A stretch of DNA of 64,000 nt, from assembly GCF_000372825.1 (NCBI RefSeq), contig NZ_KB910516.1:3983147-4047146 (forward strand), given 5' to 3'. The stretch is from Methylobacterium sp. 77 (GTDB lineage: Bacteria > Pseudomonadota > Alphaproteobacteria > Rhizobiales > Beijerinckiaceae). The position numbers and the translations under genes are program-made. The notes under the pieces were generated by a model that saw nothing but the letters and a program-made list of their open reading frames with translations, had not been told where the DNA came from and did no database searches. Of this stretch, positions 54,021-63,439 are shown in pieces; position 1 is the stretch's first letter; each line of letters begins with the position of its first letter.

Positions 54021-57000
54021 TCGCACACCGAACGTCCCTCCCTCCCACGCAGAGGGGGGAGAGCTTGTGGGGTCCCAGCCCTTCCGCACCGCCTCCGGCG
54101 GCCTAATCGATCGCCGCCGCGCCTGCGACTTCACCTTCGACGGGCGGCGCCTCTCGGGGCTCCACGGCGACACCCTCGCCTCGGCGCTCCTCGCCAACGG
54201 CGTGCGGCTGGTCGGGCGCTCGTTCAAATACCACCGGCCCCGCGGCATCCTCTCGGCGGGCTCCGAGGAGCCGAACGCGCTGGTCGAGCTGCGCTCCGGC
54301 GCGCGGCGCGAGCCCAACACCCGCGCAACCGTGGCCGAGCTCTACGAGGGGTTGGAGGCGACGAGCCAGAATCGCTGGCCCTCGCTTGCGGTCGATGCGC
54401 TCTCGGTCAACGCGCTGCTCTCGCCCGTCTTCGCGGCGGGGTTCTACTACAAGACCTTCATGTGGCCGGCCGCTCTGTGGGAAAAGCTCTACGAGCCGCT
54501 GATCCGCCGCGCCGCCGGTCTCGGGCGCGCCGCCGACGCCCCGGATCCCGACACCTACGACAAGGCCTTCGCCTTCTGCGACGTCCTCGTCATCGGCGCC
54601 GGCCCCGCCGGCCTCTCGGCGGCGCTGGCGGCGGGCCGCTCGGGTGCCCGCGTCATCCTCGTCGACGAAGACTCTTGCCTGGGCGGCCGGCTGCTGGCCG
54701 AGCGGCGCGAGATCGACGGGCTGACCGGTTCCGAATGGGTTGCCCGGGCGGTCGCCGAACTGGCCGGCATGCCCGAGGTGCGGCTCCTCAATCGGACCAC
54801 CCTGTTCGGGGTCTACGACCATGGCGCCTATGGCGCCGTCGAGCGCGTCAGCGATCATCTCGCTGTCCCCGCCGCCCATGCGCCGCGCCAGCGCTCGTGG
54901 CGGATCACGGCGAAACACGCCATCCTGGCGGCCGGCGCCATCGAGCGCCCCCACGTCTTCGGCGGCAACGACCGGCCCGGCGTGATGCTGGCCGGCGCCG
55001 TGCGCACCTATCTCAACCGCTACGGTGTTCTGCCGGGGCGGAACGTGGCGATCTTCACCTCGGGCGACGACGGCTGGCGCACCGTGGCCGACATCGTCGC
55101 GGCCGGCGGGCAGGTGGCGGCGGTGATCGATTCTCGTTCATCGGTGCCGGCCGACCTGCGCCGGGCCGCCGAGGCCTCCGGCGCGCGAGTGATCTGCGAC
55201 GGATACGTCACCGGTACGAAGGGGCATCTCGGCCTCAAGGCGATCGAGGTGGTGGACAGCTATGGCAGCCGCCAGACCATAGCCTGCGATTGCCTCGCCA
55301 TGGCCAATGGCTGGAACCCGATCGTCCATCTCGATTCCCACCTCTCGCGGCGCCCGGTCTGGAACGAGGAGATCCACGCCTTCGTCCCCGGCACGCTGCC
55401 CTCCGGCATGGTGGCCGTCGGGGCGGCGGCCGGGGCGTTCACGCTGGATTCCTGCCTGGAGACCGGCAGCCGTGCCGGCATGGAGGCGGCGAATGCATGC
55501 GGCTTCGCGGCGACGAGTCCCGACCTCCCGAAGACCGATCCCGAGAGCGTCGCCCACACGCCGCTCTGGCGGGTGCCGAAATCGAAGGGCAAGGCCTTCG
55601 TCGATTTCCAGAACGACGTTGCGGTCTCCGATGTGGAACTCGCCCATCGCGAGGGGTTCCGCGCGGTGGAGCTGCTGAAGCGCTACACCACCCTCGGCAT
55701 GGCGACCGACCAGGGCAAGACCTCGAACCTCGCCGGCCTCGGCATCATGGCCGAGCTCACCGGCCAGCCGATCGCGAGCGTCGGCACCACGATGTTCCGG
55801 CCGCCCTTCACCCCCGTCGCCATAGGCGCCTTCGCCGGGCATCACCGCGGCAAGGATTTCCGTCCGACCCGGCACGTCCCCTCCCATGCCTGGTGCCAGG
55901 AGCAGGGTGCTGTCTTCGTCGAGACCGGCCTGTGGCTCCGCCCGGCCTATTTCCCGAAGACCGGCGAGACCGACTGGCTGGAGACGGTCAGCCGCGAGGT
56001 GAACACCGTGCGTGCCCATGTCGGCCTCTGCGACGTGACCACTCTGGGCAAGATCGACATCCAGGGCCGGGACGCCCTCGCCCTCATCGAGCGGGTCTGC
56101 GCCAATCCGTTCGGCACGCTGCCCGTCGGCAAGGCCCGCTACGCCATCCTCCTGCGCGAAGACGGCTTCGTCATGGATGACGGCACCGTCGCACGGATGG
56201 GCGAGACCCATTTCGTGATGACGGCCTCCACGGCGAATGCCGCCAAGGTCATGCAACATCTCGAATTCTGCCATCAATGGCTGTGGCCGGAACTCGACGT
56301 GCAGATGGTCTCGGTCAGCGAGCAATGGGCGCAATACTCGGTCGCCGGCCCGCGTGCCCGCGACACGTTGCGGGGCATCGTCGATCCCGGTTTCGACCTG
56401 TCGAACGAGGCATTTCCGTTCCTGGCCTGCGCCGAGATCACCGTCGGCGGGGGCATCCCCGCGCGGCTGTTTCGCATCTCGTTCTCGGGCGAACTCGCCT
56501 ACGAACTCGCCGTCCCGGCGGCCTATGGCGACGCCGCCTGGCGGGCGGTCATGACGGCAGGGTCCGCCCACGGCATCACCGCCTACGGCTCTGAGGCGCT
56601 TTCGGTGATGCGCATCGAGAAGGGCCATGCCGCCGGCGCCGAGATCAACGGCCAGACCACGGCGCGCGACATCGGCCTCGGCGGCATGCTCGCCAAGAAG
56701 AAAGATTATATCGGCCGATTGATGAAGGAGCGCCCGGCCCTCGTCGATCCCGAGCGGCCGGTTCTCGTCGGCTTCCGCCCGGTCGATGCGAGCCAGCGCC
56801 TGCGCGCGGGCGCGCGCTTCCTCGCCATCGGTGCCGCGCCGAGCCTCGCGGCCGACGAGGGCACCATGACCTCGGTGGCCTATTCGCCGAGCCTCGGCCA
56901 CTGGATCGGGCTCGGGCTGATCCGGCGCGGCCCCGAGCGGCATGGGGAACGCGTGCGCGCCTACGATCCGGTGCGCGACGGGGATATCGAGGTCGAGATC

Positions 57001-57048
57001 TGCTCGCCGGTCTTCGTCGACCCGAACGAGGAGAAGCTGCGTGTCTGA
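54013..57048 (+). CDS. mgdC: N-methylglutamate dehydrogenase subunit C (sarcosine oxidase alpha-like)
   Basis: 1011 residues, normal for SoxA. Order: an N-terminal ferredoxin-like region (DFTFDGRRLSGLHGDTLASA, SFKYHRPRGILSAG), an NAD-binding domain (DVLVIGAGPAGLSAALAAGR, HAILAAGAIERPHVFGGNDR), then a C-terminal aminomethyltransferase (GcvT) domain that hands the methylene to tetrahydrofolate (VGLCDVTTLGKIDIQGRDAL, ISFSGELAYELAVPAAYG, GLGGMLAKKKDYIGR). The start overlaps mgdB, and mgdD overlaps its end, so the four subunits are translationally coupled. Confidence 0.93.
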   Translation: MLDRTPNVPPSHAEGGELVGSQPFRTASGGLIDRRRACDFTFDGRRLSGLHGDTLASALLANGVRLVGRSFKYHRPRGILSAGSEEPNALVELRSGARREPNTRATVAELYEGLEATSQNRWPSLAVDALSVNALLSPVFAAGFYYKTFMWPAALWEKLYEPLIRRAAGLGRAADAPDPDTYDKAFAFCDVLVIGAGPAGLSAALAAGRSGARVILVDEDSCLGGRLLAERREIDGLTGSEWVARAVAELAGMPEVRLLNRTTLFGVYDHGAYGAVERVSDHLAVPAAHAPRQRSWRITAKHAILAAGAIERPHVFGGNDRPGVMLAGAVRTYLNRYGVLPGRNVAIFTSGDDGWRTVADIVAAGGQVAAVIDSRSSVPADLRRAAEASGARVICDGYVTGTKGHLGLKAIEVVDSYGSRQTIACDCLAMANGWNPIVHLDSHLSRRPVWNEEIHAFVPGTLPSGMVAVGAAAGAFTLDSCLETGSRAGMEAANACGFAATSPDLPKTDPESVAHTPLWRVPKSKGKAFVDFQNDVAVSDVELAHREGFRAVELLKRYTTLGMATDQGKTSNLAGLGIMAELTGQPIASVGTTMFRPPFTPVAIGAFAGHHRGKDFRPTRHVPSHAWCQEQGAVFVETGLWLRPAYFPKTGETDWLETVSREVNTVRAHVGLCDVTTLGKIDIQGRDALALIERVCANPFGTLPVGKARYAILLREDGFVMDDGTVARMGETHFVMTASTANAAKVMQHLEFCHQWLWPELDVQMVSVSEQWAQYSVAGPRARDTLRGIVDPGFDLSNEAFPFLACAEITVGGGIPARLFRISFSGELAYELAVPAAYGDAAWRAVMTAGSAHGITAYGSEALSVMRIEKGHAAGAEINGQTTARDIGLGGMLAKKKDYIGRLMKERPALVDPERPVLVGFRPVDASQRLRAGARFLAIGAAPSLAADEGTMTSVAYSPSLGHWIGLGLIRRGPERHGERVRAYDPVRDGDIEVEICSPVFVDPNEEKLRV

Positions 57049-57634
57049 CGGCATCGAGACGACATGGCGCCCGAGGAGCGCCTGGGCCGGGATCGCATCG
57101 ATCGTGCGGCATGGACGTCCGGGCAGCGAGCCCGGACTCACCCTGACCCTGCGCGAGGAATTCGGGCTCGCCACCCTGATCGCGGCCAAGGGCCGGACCG
57201 ACGCCCTTCGGCAGGTGCTCGAAGACCTTTACGGCTGGTCATTGCCCGACTTCGGCGCAGCCAGCCTGACGGACGAGCAAGGATTGGTCTGGTCCGGCCC
57301 GGATCAATGGCTCGCCCTGTTCGGAACCCGCCGAGCGATGGCCGGCCTCGCGCAGGCCGTGCGGGGCCTCGCCGCCGTCACCGACCAGAGCGATGCGCGC
57401 GCGATCATCCGCGTGTCCGGGCGCGATGCCCGAGCGTTCCTCGCGAAGGGCCTCGCGATCGACCTTCATCCCCGTGCGTTTCAGCCGGGGCAGGTCGCTG
57501 TCACCAGTCTTGCCCATATGGGCGCTCAGCTCTGGCAGCGTGACGCAACTCCTACCTACGATCTGGCGGTGGCACGCAGCTCTGCCGGCAGCGTCTGGTC
57601 GTGGCTGAGCCATGCCGCCGATGAGTTCGGCTAG
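57041..57634 (+). CDS. mgdD: N-methylglutamate dehydrogenase subunit D (sarcosine oxidase gamma-like)
   Basis: 197 residues. SoxG-type signatures are WAGIASIVRHGRPGSEPGLT, PDQWLALFG, AIIRVSGRDARAFLAKGLAI and the C-terminal DLAVARSSAGSVWSWLSHAA. The start is GTG 57041, overlapping the mgdC stop by 8 bases. The gamma subunit assembles with A-C; it has no catalytic residue of its own in the family. It ends the mgdABCD unit. Confidence 0.88.
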   Translation: MSDGIETTWRPRSAWAGIASIVRHGRPGSEPGLTLTLREEFGLATLIAAKGRTDALRQVLEDLYGWSLPDFGAASLTDEQGLVWSGPDQWLALFGTRRAMAGLAQAVRGLAAVTDQSDARAIIRVSGRDARAFLAKGLAIDLHPRAFQPGQVAVTSLAHMGAQLWQRDATPTYDLAVARSSAGSVWSWLSHAADEFG

Positions 57635-57717
57635 GAGGTTCGCGGCTCGGCGCTCTAAGAGTGGACGACCGGTCTCGTTCCGTCGGAAATGCGGGGCGCA
57701 TCCGAGACCCGGATCGC

Positions 57718-58332
57718 TCAGCCGCGCGGGTAAATGATGACGGAGAGGTAGGTCATCGGCGTCTTGATCAATTTGGCCGGCCCGTGGGACGCTGCCGAAT
57801 CGAACAGGAGCGAGTCTCCGGGCTGAAGCGTGTAGTCCTGCTTGTCATGGCGATAGACGACTTCGCCGGTCAGCATATAAATGAACTCGGTCCCGGCATG
57901 ACGAAACCCCGTATAGGATTCGGCATCGTTCTCGAGTGTGATGAGATACGGTTCGACGACGATCTCGCCTCGCAGGCCCGCCCCGAGAAGTTCGTAGAGA
58001 TGGCCGACTTTCGTGCCGCGCCGCTCGATGAGGACGCCCTGCCCACGCTTGACGAAAGAGCAATCGCGGCTTTCCTCGAAAGCCGAGAACAGCACGGTGA
58101 TCGGAACGTTCAACGCTTTCGCGACGGCGTTGATCGACGACAGCGACGGCGAAATCTGCCCGTTCTCCATCTTGGAGATCATGCCAGGCGAAATCCCGGC
58201 CGCGGTTCCGAGATCGACCACCGAAAGATCTCGCTCGCGGCGCAGGTGCCGGATCTGGTGGCCCAATGCCCGCTCGAGGCTCCGCTCCTGATCCGCTGGG
58301 GCATTGGAGGCGGTATTCAGCGTCGTATCCAA
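57718..58332 (-). CDS. XRE-family regulator with cupin sensor domain
   Basis: 204 residues. The N-terminal lambda-repressor-like helix-turn-helix (LGHQIRHLRRERDLSVVDLG, TAAGISPGMISKMENGQISP, SLSSINAVAKAL) is followed by a cupin_2 sensor (FRHAGTEFIYMLTGEVVYRH then DYTLQPGDSLLFDSAASHGP). Regulators of this architecture control amine, amino-acid or glutamine-synthetase-like genes in proteobacteria (PuuR type). It sits on the opposite strand between mgdABCD and mgsABC-gmaS and is divergent from mgsA, so it probably controls the mgs half of the pathway. Confidence 0.9.
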   Translation of the reverse strand: MDTTLNTASNAPADQERSLERALGHQIRHLRRERDLSVVDLGTAAGISPGMISKMENGQISPSLSSINAVAKALNVPITVLFSAFEESRDCSFVKRGQGVLIERRGTKVGHLYELLGAGLRGEIVVEPYLITLENDAESYTGFRHAGTEFIYMLTGEVVYRHDKQDYTLQPGDSLLFDSAASHGPAKLIKTPMTYLSVIIYPRG

Positions 58333-58726
58333 ACCATCTCCTCGCGACGGCGGTCGTTCAAAAGCGCGTCCGATACTCCGACCTGAGCCGAATTCGACAC
58401 GCGTATACGTTGATCTCTGGTGCGCCCGATCCTGGCCGAGGTCGGACGTGAAAGGATTGCGGGCCGCCTTCGGGATGGTCTGCTCTCTTCGCCGACGAAG
58501 ACGGTCCGCGAAGGCGAAGTCTAGGACTTCGAGCCATGGCTGACTACGTGGAAAGGCAGGCCTCCACGCCTCTGCGCACGGTTCGTTTCAAGTGCGACAT
58601 ACCATCGACCGGCTCCCGCCGACCCGAGGGATTTTCTTTTCAAGAAATAATTTTTCCTGAGATTGACCATGCTGGGTGATTGTGCGACCTCTCCTTCCAA
58701 GGGCCGGGTCGTCATGGGGACCGAGT
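58333..58726. other. Divergent control region, XRE gene / mgsA
   Basis: About 390 bases without a gene. It must contain the promoters of the XRE regulator and the mgsABC-gmaS operon. An AT-rich patch with a small inverted repeat lies at 58633-58647, 80 bases before mgsA. I saw no -24/-12 sigma-54 promoter here. Confidence 0.5.
58633..58647. promoter_or_regulatory. AT-rich inverted repeat upstream of mgsA
   Basis: TTTCTT-TTC-AAGAAA, within a 30-base AT-rich patch (58631-58657) that stands out from the GC-rich background. It is a candidate operator for the divergent XRE-cupin regulator or a promoter element. Confidence 0.4.
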
Positions 58727-59620
58727 ATGTGCGGTATTGTCGGGTTGTTTCTGAAAAACCCTGATCTGGAGCCGCGATTAGGGGCTCTTTTGTCGACGAT
58801 GCTTGAGACGATGACTGGTAGAGGCCCCGACAGTGCGGGCTTCGCCATCTACGGCGCGGACGCTTCGGGCGTGAAACTGACCCTGCGCGGTCCCGACAGG
58901 GCATCTCTCTCCGATGCGGTGTCCCGGCTGGAGGGTCGCCTGGGGCGCAGCTTCGAGGCGGTGGCGCGCGATACCCACACGGTGATCGACGCTCCGGCGG
59001 AATCCGAGGCTGCGATCCGCGACTTTCTCGCTGCCGAGGCGCCGGGCATCGATGTGGTCAGCGCGGGCCGGCGCATGGAGATCTACAAGGAGGTCGGGTT
59101 GCCGGCCGCCGTGGCCGCGCGTTTCGATCTCGCCGGCATGACCGGCACCCACGGTATCGGCCATACCCGCATGGCCACAGAGAGCGCCGTGACCACCAAT
59201 GGCGCCCACCCGTTCTCCACCGGCACAGACGAGTGCCTGGTCCATAACGGCTCGCTCTCGAACCACAACGACATGCGCCGCCGCCTCGAGCGCGAGGGGC
59301 TGACCTTCGCCACCAAGAACGACACAGAAGTCGCCGCCGGCTACTTGAGCTGGCGGATGCGCGAGGGCGCATCGCTGAAGCAGGCCCTGGAATCGAGTCT
59401 GTCGGATCTCGACGGCTTCTTCACCTTCGTGGTCGGCACGGAGACCGGCTTCGCCGTCGTGCGCGATCCCATAGCCTGCAAGCCCGCCGTGATGGCCGAG
59501 ACCGATGATTACGTGGCGTTCGGTTCCGAGTACCGGGCCCTCGTGGCTCTACCAGGGATCGCCTCCGCCCGCGTGTTCGAGCCCGAGCCCGCCACGGTCT
59601 ACGCCTGGGAGCGTCACTGA
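58727..59620 (+). CDS. mgsA: N-methylglutamate synthase subunit A (class II amidotransferase)
   Basis: 297 residues. The start MCGIVGLFLKNPDLEPRLGA places Cys 2 as the N-terminal nucleophile of a class II glutamine amidotransferase; further motifs are TMTGRGPDSAGFAIYG, HTRMATESAVTTNGAHPFST and LVHNGSLSNHNDMRRRL. In the N-methylglutamate pathway it accepts gamma-glutamylmethylamide and releases methylamine-derived nitrogen to subunit C, which makes N-methylglutamate from 2-oxoglutarate. Similar to GlxB. It overlaps mgsB by 1 base (TGATG). Confidence 0.92.
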   Translation: MCGIVGLFLKNPDLEPRLGALLSTMLETMTGRGPDSAGFAIYGADASGVKLTLRGPDRASLSDAVSRLEGRLGRSFEAVARDTHTVIDAPAESEAAIRDFLAAEAPGIDVVSAGRRMEIYKEVGLPAAVAARFDLAGMTGTHGIGHTRMATESAVTTNGAHPFSTGTDECLVHNGSLSNHNDMRRRLEREGLTFATKNDTEVAAGYLSWRMREGASLKQALESSLSDLDGFFTFVVGTETGFAVVRDPIACKPAVMAETDDYVAFGSEYRALVALPGIASARVFEPEPATVYAWERH

Positions 59621-60309
59621 TGCCGGCCTACGATCTCAACCAGGCGCCGTTGCGCGGGCTCAACCGGGCGCTGCACGCGCTGCGCCCGGACACCAACGAG
59701 ACCCACTGGACCATCACCGGCCCGGATGGTCGCCACGCCATCGCGGTGGGACTGGATGCGCCCCTCTCCGTCGAGGTCGAGGGCAATGTCGGCTATTACT
59801 GCGCCGGCATGAACAAGCTCGCCAGTGTCGTGATCAACGGCAATGCGGGCGTGGGCGTCGCAGAGAACATGATGTCGGGCTTCGTCCATGTTCGCGGCGA
59901 TGCCAGCCAGTCGGCCGGAGCCACGGCGCATGGCGGTCTCCTCGTGGTCGACGGCAATGCGGGGGCGCGCTGCGGCATCTCGATGAAGGGCATCGACATC
60001 GTCGTGAAGGGCTCGGTCGGCCACATGTCGGCCTTCATGGCCCAGGCCGGCACTCTGACCGCGCTCGGCGATGCCGGCGAGGCGCTCGGAGATTCCCTCT
60101 ATGAGGCGCGGCTCTACGTGCGGGGCTCGGTCAGGAGCCTGGGCGCCGACTGCATCGAGAAGGAGATGCGCGACGAGCACCGTGAGCAGCTCTACGCCAA
60201 GCTCCAGGCCGCCGGTCTCGCCGGCGAAGTCAGCCCGTCGGAGTTCCGGCGCTACGGCTCGGCTCGCCGCCTCTACCATTTCAACGTCGACAACGCCGGA
60301 GCCTACTGA
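59620..60309 (+). CDS. mgsB: N-methylglutamate synthase subunit B (GltB C-terminal GXGXG domain)
   Basis: 229 residues. Homologous to the C-terminal beta-helix of glutamate synthase, with repeats GNVGYYCAGMNKLASVVING, NAGVGVAENMMSGFVHVRG and GGLLVVDGNAGARCGISMKG, a pattern of stacked turns. It is a structural subunit between the amidotransferase and FMN subunits. ATG 59620 shares a base with the mgsA stop, and its own stop shares a base with the mgsC start, so mgsABC is one translationally coupled unit. Similar to GlxC. Confidence 0.92.
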   Translation: MPAYDLNQAPLRGLNRALHALRPDTNETHWTITGPDGRHAIAVGLDAPLSVEVEGNVGYYCAGMNKLASVVINGNAGVGVAENMMSGFVHVRGDASQSAGATAHGGLLVVDGNAGARCGISMKGIDIVVKGSVGHMSAFMAQAGTLTALGDAGEALGDSLYEARLYVRGSVRSLGADCIEKEMRDEHREQLYAKLQAAGLAGEVSPSEFRRYGSARRLYHFNVDNAGAY

Positions 60310-61655
60310 TGGCCGAGACTCCCAAGGATGCGCGTCCCCTGCCGCGCACCAGTCCGCGCTTCTCGGCGACCTTCACCCCCGACGTGATGTCGGAGATCCG
60401 CCGGGCCGCCGCCACCGGCATCTACGACATCCGGGGGGCGGGGGCGAAGCGCAAGCTGCCGCATTTCGACGACCTGCTCTTCCTCGGTGCCTCGATCAGC
60501 CGCTATCCTCTGGAGGGCTATCGCGAGCGCTGCGGCACGGAAGTGGTGCTGGGCGCGCGCTTCGCCTCGAAGCCGATCCATCTCAAGACGCCGATCACCA
60601 TCGCGGGCATGAGCTTCGGTTCGCTCTCGGCCCAGGCCAAGGAGGCGCTCGGGCGCGGAGCGACGCTGGCCGGAACCTCGACCACCACCGGCGATGGCGG
60701 CATGACTCAGGAGGAGCGCGGGCATTCGCAGACGCTGGTCTATCAATACCTGCCCTCGCGCTACGGCATGAACCCGGACGACCTGCGCAAGGCCGACGCC
60801 ATCGAGATCGTCATCGGCCAGGGCGCCAAGCCCGGTGGCGGCGGCATGCTGCTCGGCCAGAAGATCACCGAACGCGTCGCCGGCATGCGCTGCCTGCCCC
60901 CCGGCATCGACCAGCGCTCGGCCTGCCGTCACCCGGACTGGACCGGGCCGGACGATCTCGAGATCAAGATCGAGGAGTTGCGTGAGATCACCGATGGCGA
61001 GAAGCCGATCTACGTGAAGGTCGGTGCGTCGCGCCCCTATTACGATACCGCGCTCGCCGCCAAATCCGGCGCCGACGTGGTGGTGCTCGACGGCATGCAG
61101 GGCGGCACGGCCGCGACGCAGGACGTGTTCATCGAGCATGTCGGCATTCCGATCCTGGCGGCGATCCGCCCCGCGGTGCAGGCGCTGCAGGATCTCGGTC
61201 TGCACCGGAAGGTGCAGCTCGTGGTCTCGGGCGGCATCCGCTCGGGGGCCGATGTGGCCAAGGCCCTGGCGCTCGGCGCCGATGCCGTCGCCATCGGCAC
61301 GGCGGCCCTGATCGCGCTGGGCGACAACGATCCGCGCTGGGAGGAAGAGTATCAGGCCCTCGGCACCACCGCCGGCGCCTACGACGATTGGCACGAGGGC
61401 AAAGACCCCGCGGGCATCACGACGCAGGATCCCGAACTGGCCAAGCGCCTCGACCCGATCCTGGCCGGACGGCGCCTCGCCAATTACCTCGCCGTGATGA
61501 CGCTGGAAGCGCAGACCATCGCGCGCGCCTGCGGCAAGAGCCACCTGCACAATCTCGAACCCGAGGACCTCGTGGCGCTCACCATCGAGGCCGCCGCCAT
61601 GGCGCAGGTGCCGATGGCCGGGACCGGCTGGATTCCGGGCAAGACCGGTTTTTGA
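60309..61655 (+). CDS. mgsC: N-methylglutamate synthase subunit C (GltB FMN/synthase domain)
   Basis: 448 residues. The glutamate-synthase-type FMN barrel is clear: TPITIAGMSFGSLSAQAKEA, TTTGDGGMTQEERGHS, IGQGAKPGGGGMLLGQKITE, ISRYPLEGY near the start, VVLDGMQGGTAATQDVFIEH and VVSGGIRSGADVAKALALGA. It condenses the transferred methylamine with 2-oxoglutarate and reduces the product. A C-terminal Cys/acid segment (TIARACGKSHLHNLEPEDLV) is as in GlxD. gmaS follows after 67 bases. Confidence 0.93.
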   Translation: MAETPKDARPLPRTSPRFSATFTPDVMSEIRRAAATGIYDIRGAGAKRKLPHFDDLLFLGASISRYPLEGYRERCGTEVVLGARFASKPIHLKTPITIAGMSFGSLSAQAKEALGRGATLAGTSTTTGDGGMTQEERGHSQTLVYQYLPSRYGMNPDDLRKADAIEIVIGQGAKPGGGGMLLGQKITERVAGMRCLPPGIDQRSACRHPDWTGPDDLEIKIEELREITDGEKPIYVKVGASRPYYDTALAAKSGADVVVLDGMQGGTAATQDVFIEHVGIPILAAIRPAVQALQDLGLHRKVQLVVSGGIRSGADVAKALALGADAVAIGTAALIALGDNDPRWEEEYQALGTTAGAYDDWHEGKDPAGITTQDPELAKRLDPILAGRRLANYLAVMTLEAQTIARACGKSHLHNLEPEDLVALTIEAAAMAQVPMAGTGWIPGKTGF

Positions 61656-61722
61656 CCGTCACGAAGGCCGTCCCATGGAGCGGTCTTCTGCTCGACAGCA
61701 CGACGCAACGCAGGGTGACGCC

Positions 61723-63021
61723 ATGAACCAGGATCTCGAAACCGTCGCGAGAGAGCGCGGGATCAAGTATTTCCTCGTGTCCTATACGGATCTCTTCGGC
61801 ACGCAGCGCGCCAAGCTCGTCCCGGCCGCCGCCATCGCCAGCACCTGCCGGAACGGCGCGGGCTTCGCCGGCTTCGCCACATGGCTCGACATGAGCCCGG
61901 CGGATGCCGACCTTCTGGCCGTGCCCGACCCGGAGGGCCTGATCCAGCTGCCCTGGAAGCCGGAAGTCGGCTGGCTGCCCGCCGATCTCGTCATGGGCGG
62001 AAAGCCCGTGGAGCAGGGGCCGCGCAACATCCTCAAGCGTCTCATCGCGGACGCGGCGCGGGACGGCCTTCAGATGAAGACCGGTGTCGAGTGCGAATTC
62101 TTTCTGATCACGCCGGACGGGTCCGAACCCGCGGACATGGCCGACCGGCAGATGAAGCCGTGTTACGACCAATCCGCCCTGATGCGCCGCTACGACGTCA
62201 TCACCGAGATCTGCGACGCGATGCTCGCTCTCGGCTGGAAGCCGTACCAGAACGACCATGAGGACGCGAACGGCCAGTTCGAGATGAACTGGGACTATGA
62301 CGACGCCCTCGTCACCGCCGACCGGCACGCCTTCTTCAAGTACATGACCCGCTCGATCGCTGAGAAGCACGGGCTGCGGGCGACCTTCATGCCCAAGCCG
62401 TTCATGGACCTGACCGGCTCCGGCTGCCACGCCCACGTCTCGCTGTGGAAGGGCGACCGCAACGTCTTCGCCGACCCGTCGGACGAGATCGGGATGTCGC
62501 AGGAGGGCTACCACTTCATCGGCGGCCTGATCCATTCGGCCGATGCCCTGGCCGCCATCACCAATCCGTGCGTGAATTCCTACAAGCGCATCAATGCCCC
62601 GCGCACCACCTCCGGCGCGACCTGGGCCCCCAACACGGTGACCTATACGGGCAACAACCGCACGCACATGATCCGCATCCCCGATGACGGACGCTTCGAG
62701 TTCCGTCTCGCCGATGGCGCCGCGAACCCCTACCTGCTCCAGGCGGGCCTGCTCGCGGCCGGCCTCGACGGATTGCGTAACCGGCGAGATCCGGGCCAGC
62801 GCCTCGACATCAACATGTACACCGAAGGCCACACCGTCGAGGGCGTCAAGCGCCTGCCGCTCAACATGCTCGATGCCATGCGGGCGCTGGAGCGATCGGA
62901 CGTTCTCGCCCAATCCCTCGGCAGCTTCGTCCCGAGCTACCTCAAGTTGAAGCTCGAGGAGTGGAACGCCTATTCGCGCCATCTCACCCAATGGGAGCGG
63001 GATACCACGCTCGATTGCTGA
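61723..63021 (+). CDS. gmaS: Gamma-glutamylmethylamide synthetase (GlnA-like)
   Basis: 432 residues, type III glutamine-synthetase-like (GlnT group). It joins methylamine to glutamate with ATP, the first step of the pathway. Motifs visible are YFLVSYTDLFGTQRAKLVPA at the N-terminus, VECEFFLITPDG (metal Glu), NDHEDANGQFEMNWDYDDAL, GSGCHAHVSLWKGDRN and NRTHMIRIPDDGRFEFRLAD. The ATG at 61723 follows GGGTGACGCC. Its position directly after mgsABC identifies it as gmaS rather than a nitrogen-assimilation glutamine synthetase; by sequence alone glnT would be possible. Confidence 0.92.
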   Translation: MNQDLETVARERGIKYFLVSYTDLFGTQRAKLVPAAAIASTCRNGAGFAGFATWLDMSPADADLLAVPDPEGLIQLPWKPEVGWLPADLVMGGKPVEQGPRNILKRLIADAARDGLQMKTGVECEFFLITPDGSEPADMADRQMKPCYDQSALMRRYDVITEICDAMLALGWKPYQNDHEDANGQFEMNWDYDDALVTADRHAFFKYMTRSIAEKHGLRATFMPKPFMDLTGSGCHAHVSLWKGDRNVFADPSDEIGMSQEGYHFIGGLIHSADALAAITNPCVNSYKRINAPRTTSGATWAPNTVTYTGNNRTHMIRIPDDGRFEFRLADGAANPYLLQAGLLAAGLDGLRNRRDPGQRLDINMYTEGHTVEGVKRLPLNMLDAMRALERSDVLAQSLGSFVPSYLKLKLEEWNAYSRHLTQWERDTTLDC

Positions 63022-63439
63022 AACCCGGACTGCTCGAACCCCTCCCACGGGGCCGAACGTTGCGCTCGCCCAGCCGGCGCCGCCCAAACGCGAGAGTGTC
63101 GATCGCTTTGCGCAGCAGATCGGCGCCTCTGCTCGTCTCCATGAGCCCCGCGGTGTCATTGAGCCCCGCGGTGTTATCGCTCCGCTTCACATCGGACACG
63201 CGCATTCGAAGGACTCGGTCGTGACCCGGCGGTGCCAAGCCGTGACAGTCGAGCACTCCTTCGCGTCCTGATGGCAGGCGACAGGGCGTCTCCGCCCGGC
63301 TTCGACCACGATCGCGGTTGCAGAGTAGCCTGCGGAGCAACATATCGCACCCGGTTGCCGGTTCCGGGTTTTCGGCGCATGAACCGGCGGGACTCGGCTC
63401 GTCGGTCCGAAGAAGACGAATGCCGACAGGAAGCGCTCT
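63022..63439. other. Intergenic region between gmaS and GAF gene
   Basis: About 420 bases. It holds an 18-base direct repeat (TGAGCCCCGCGGTGT at 63142-63156 and 63160-63174). No U-rich terminator after gmaS was seen. Frames on both strands are short and not protein-like. Confidence 0.4.

Noticed and set aside
57669..57712. CCGGTCTCG and CGAGACCCGG as a terminator between mgdD and the XRE gene
   Set aside because: The stem needs a bulge and closes a loop of about 25 bases; no T-run follows. Too weak to list.
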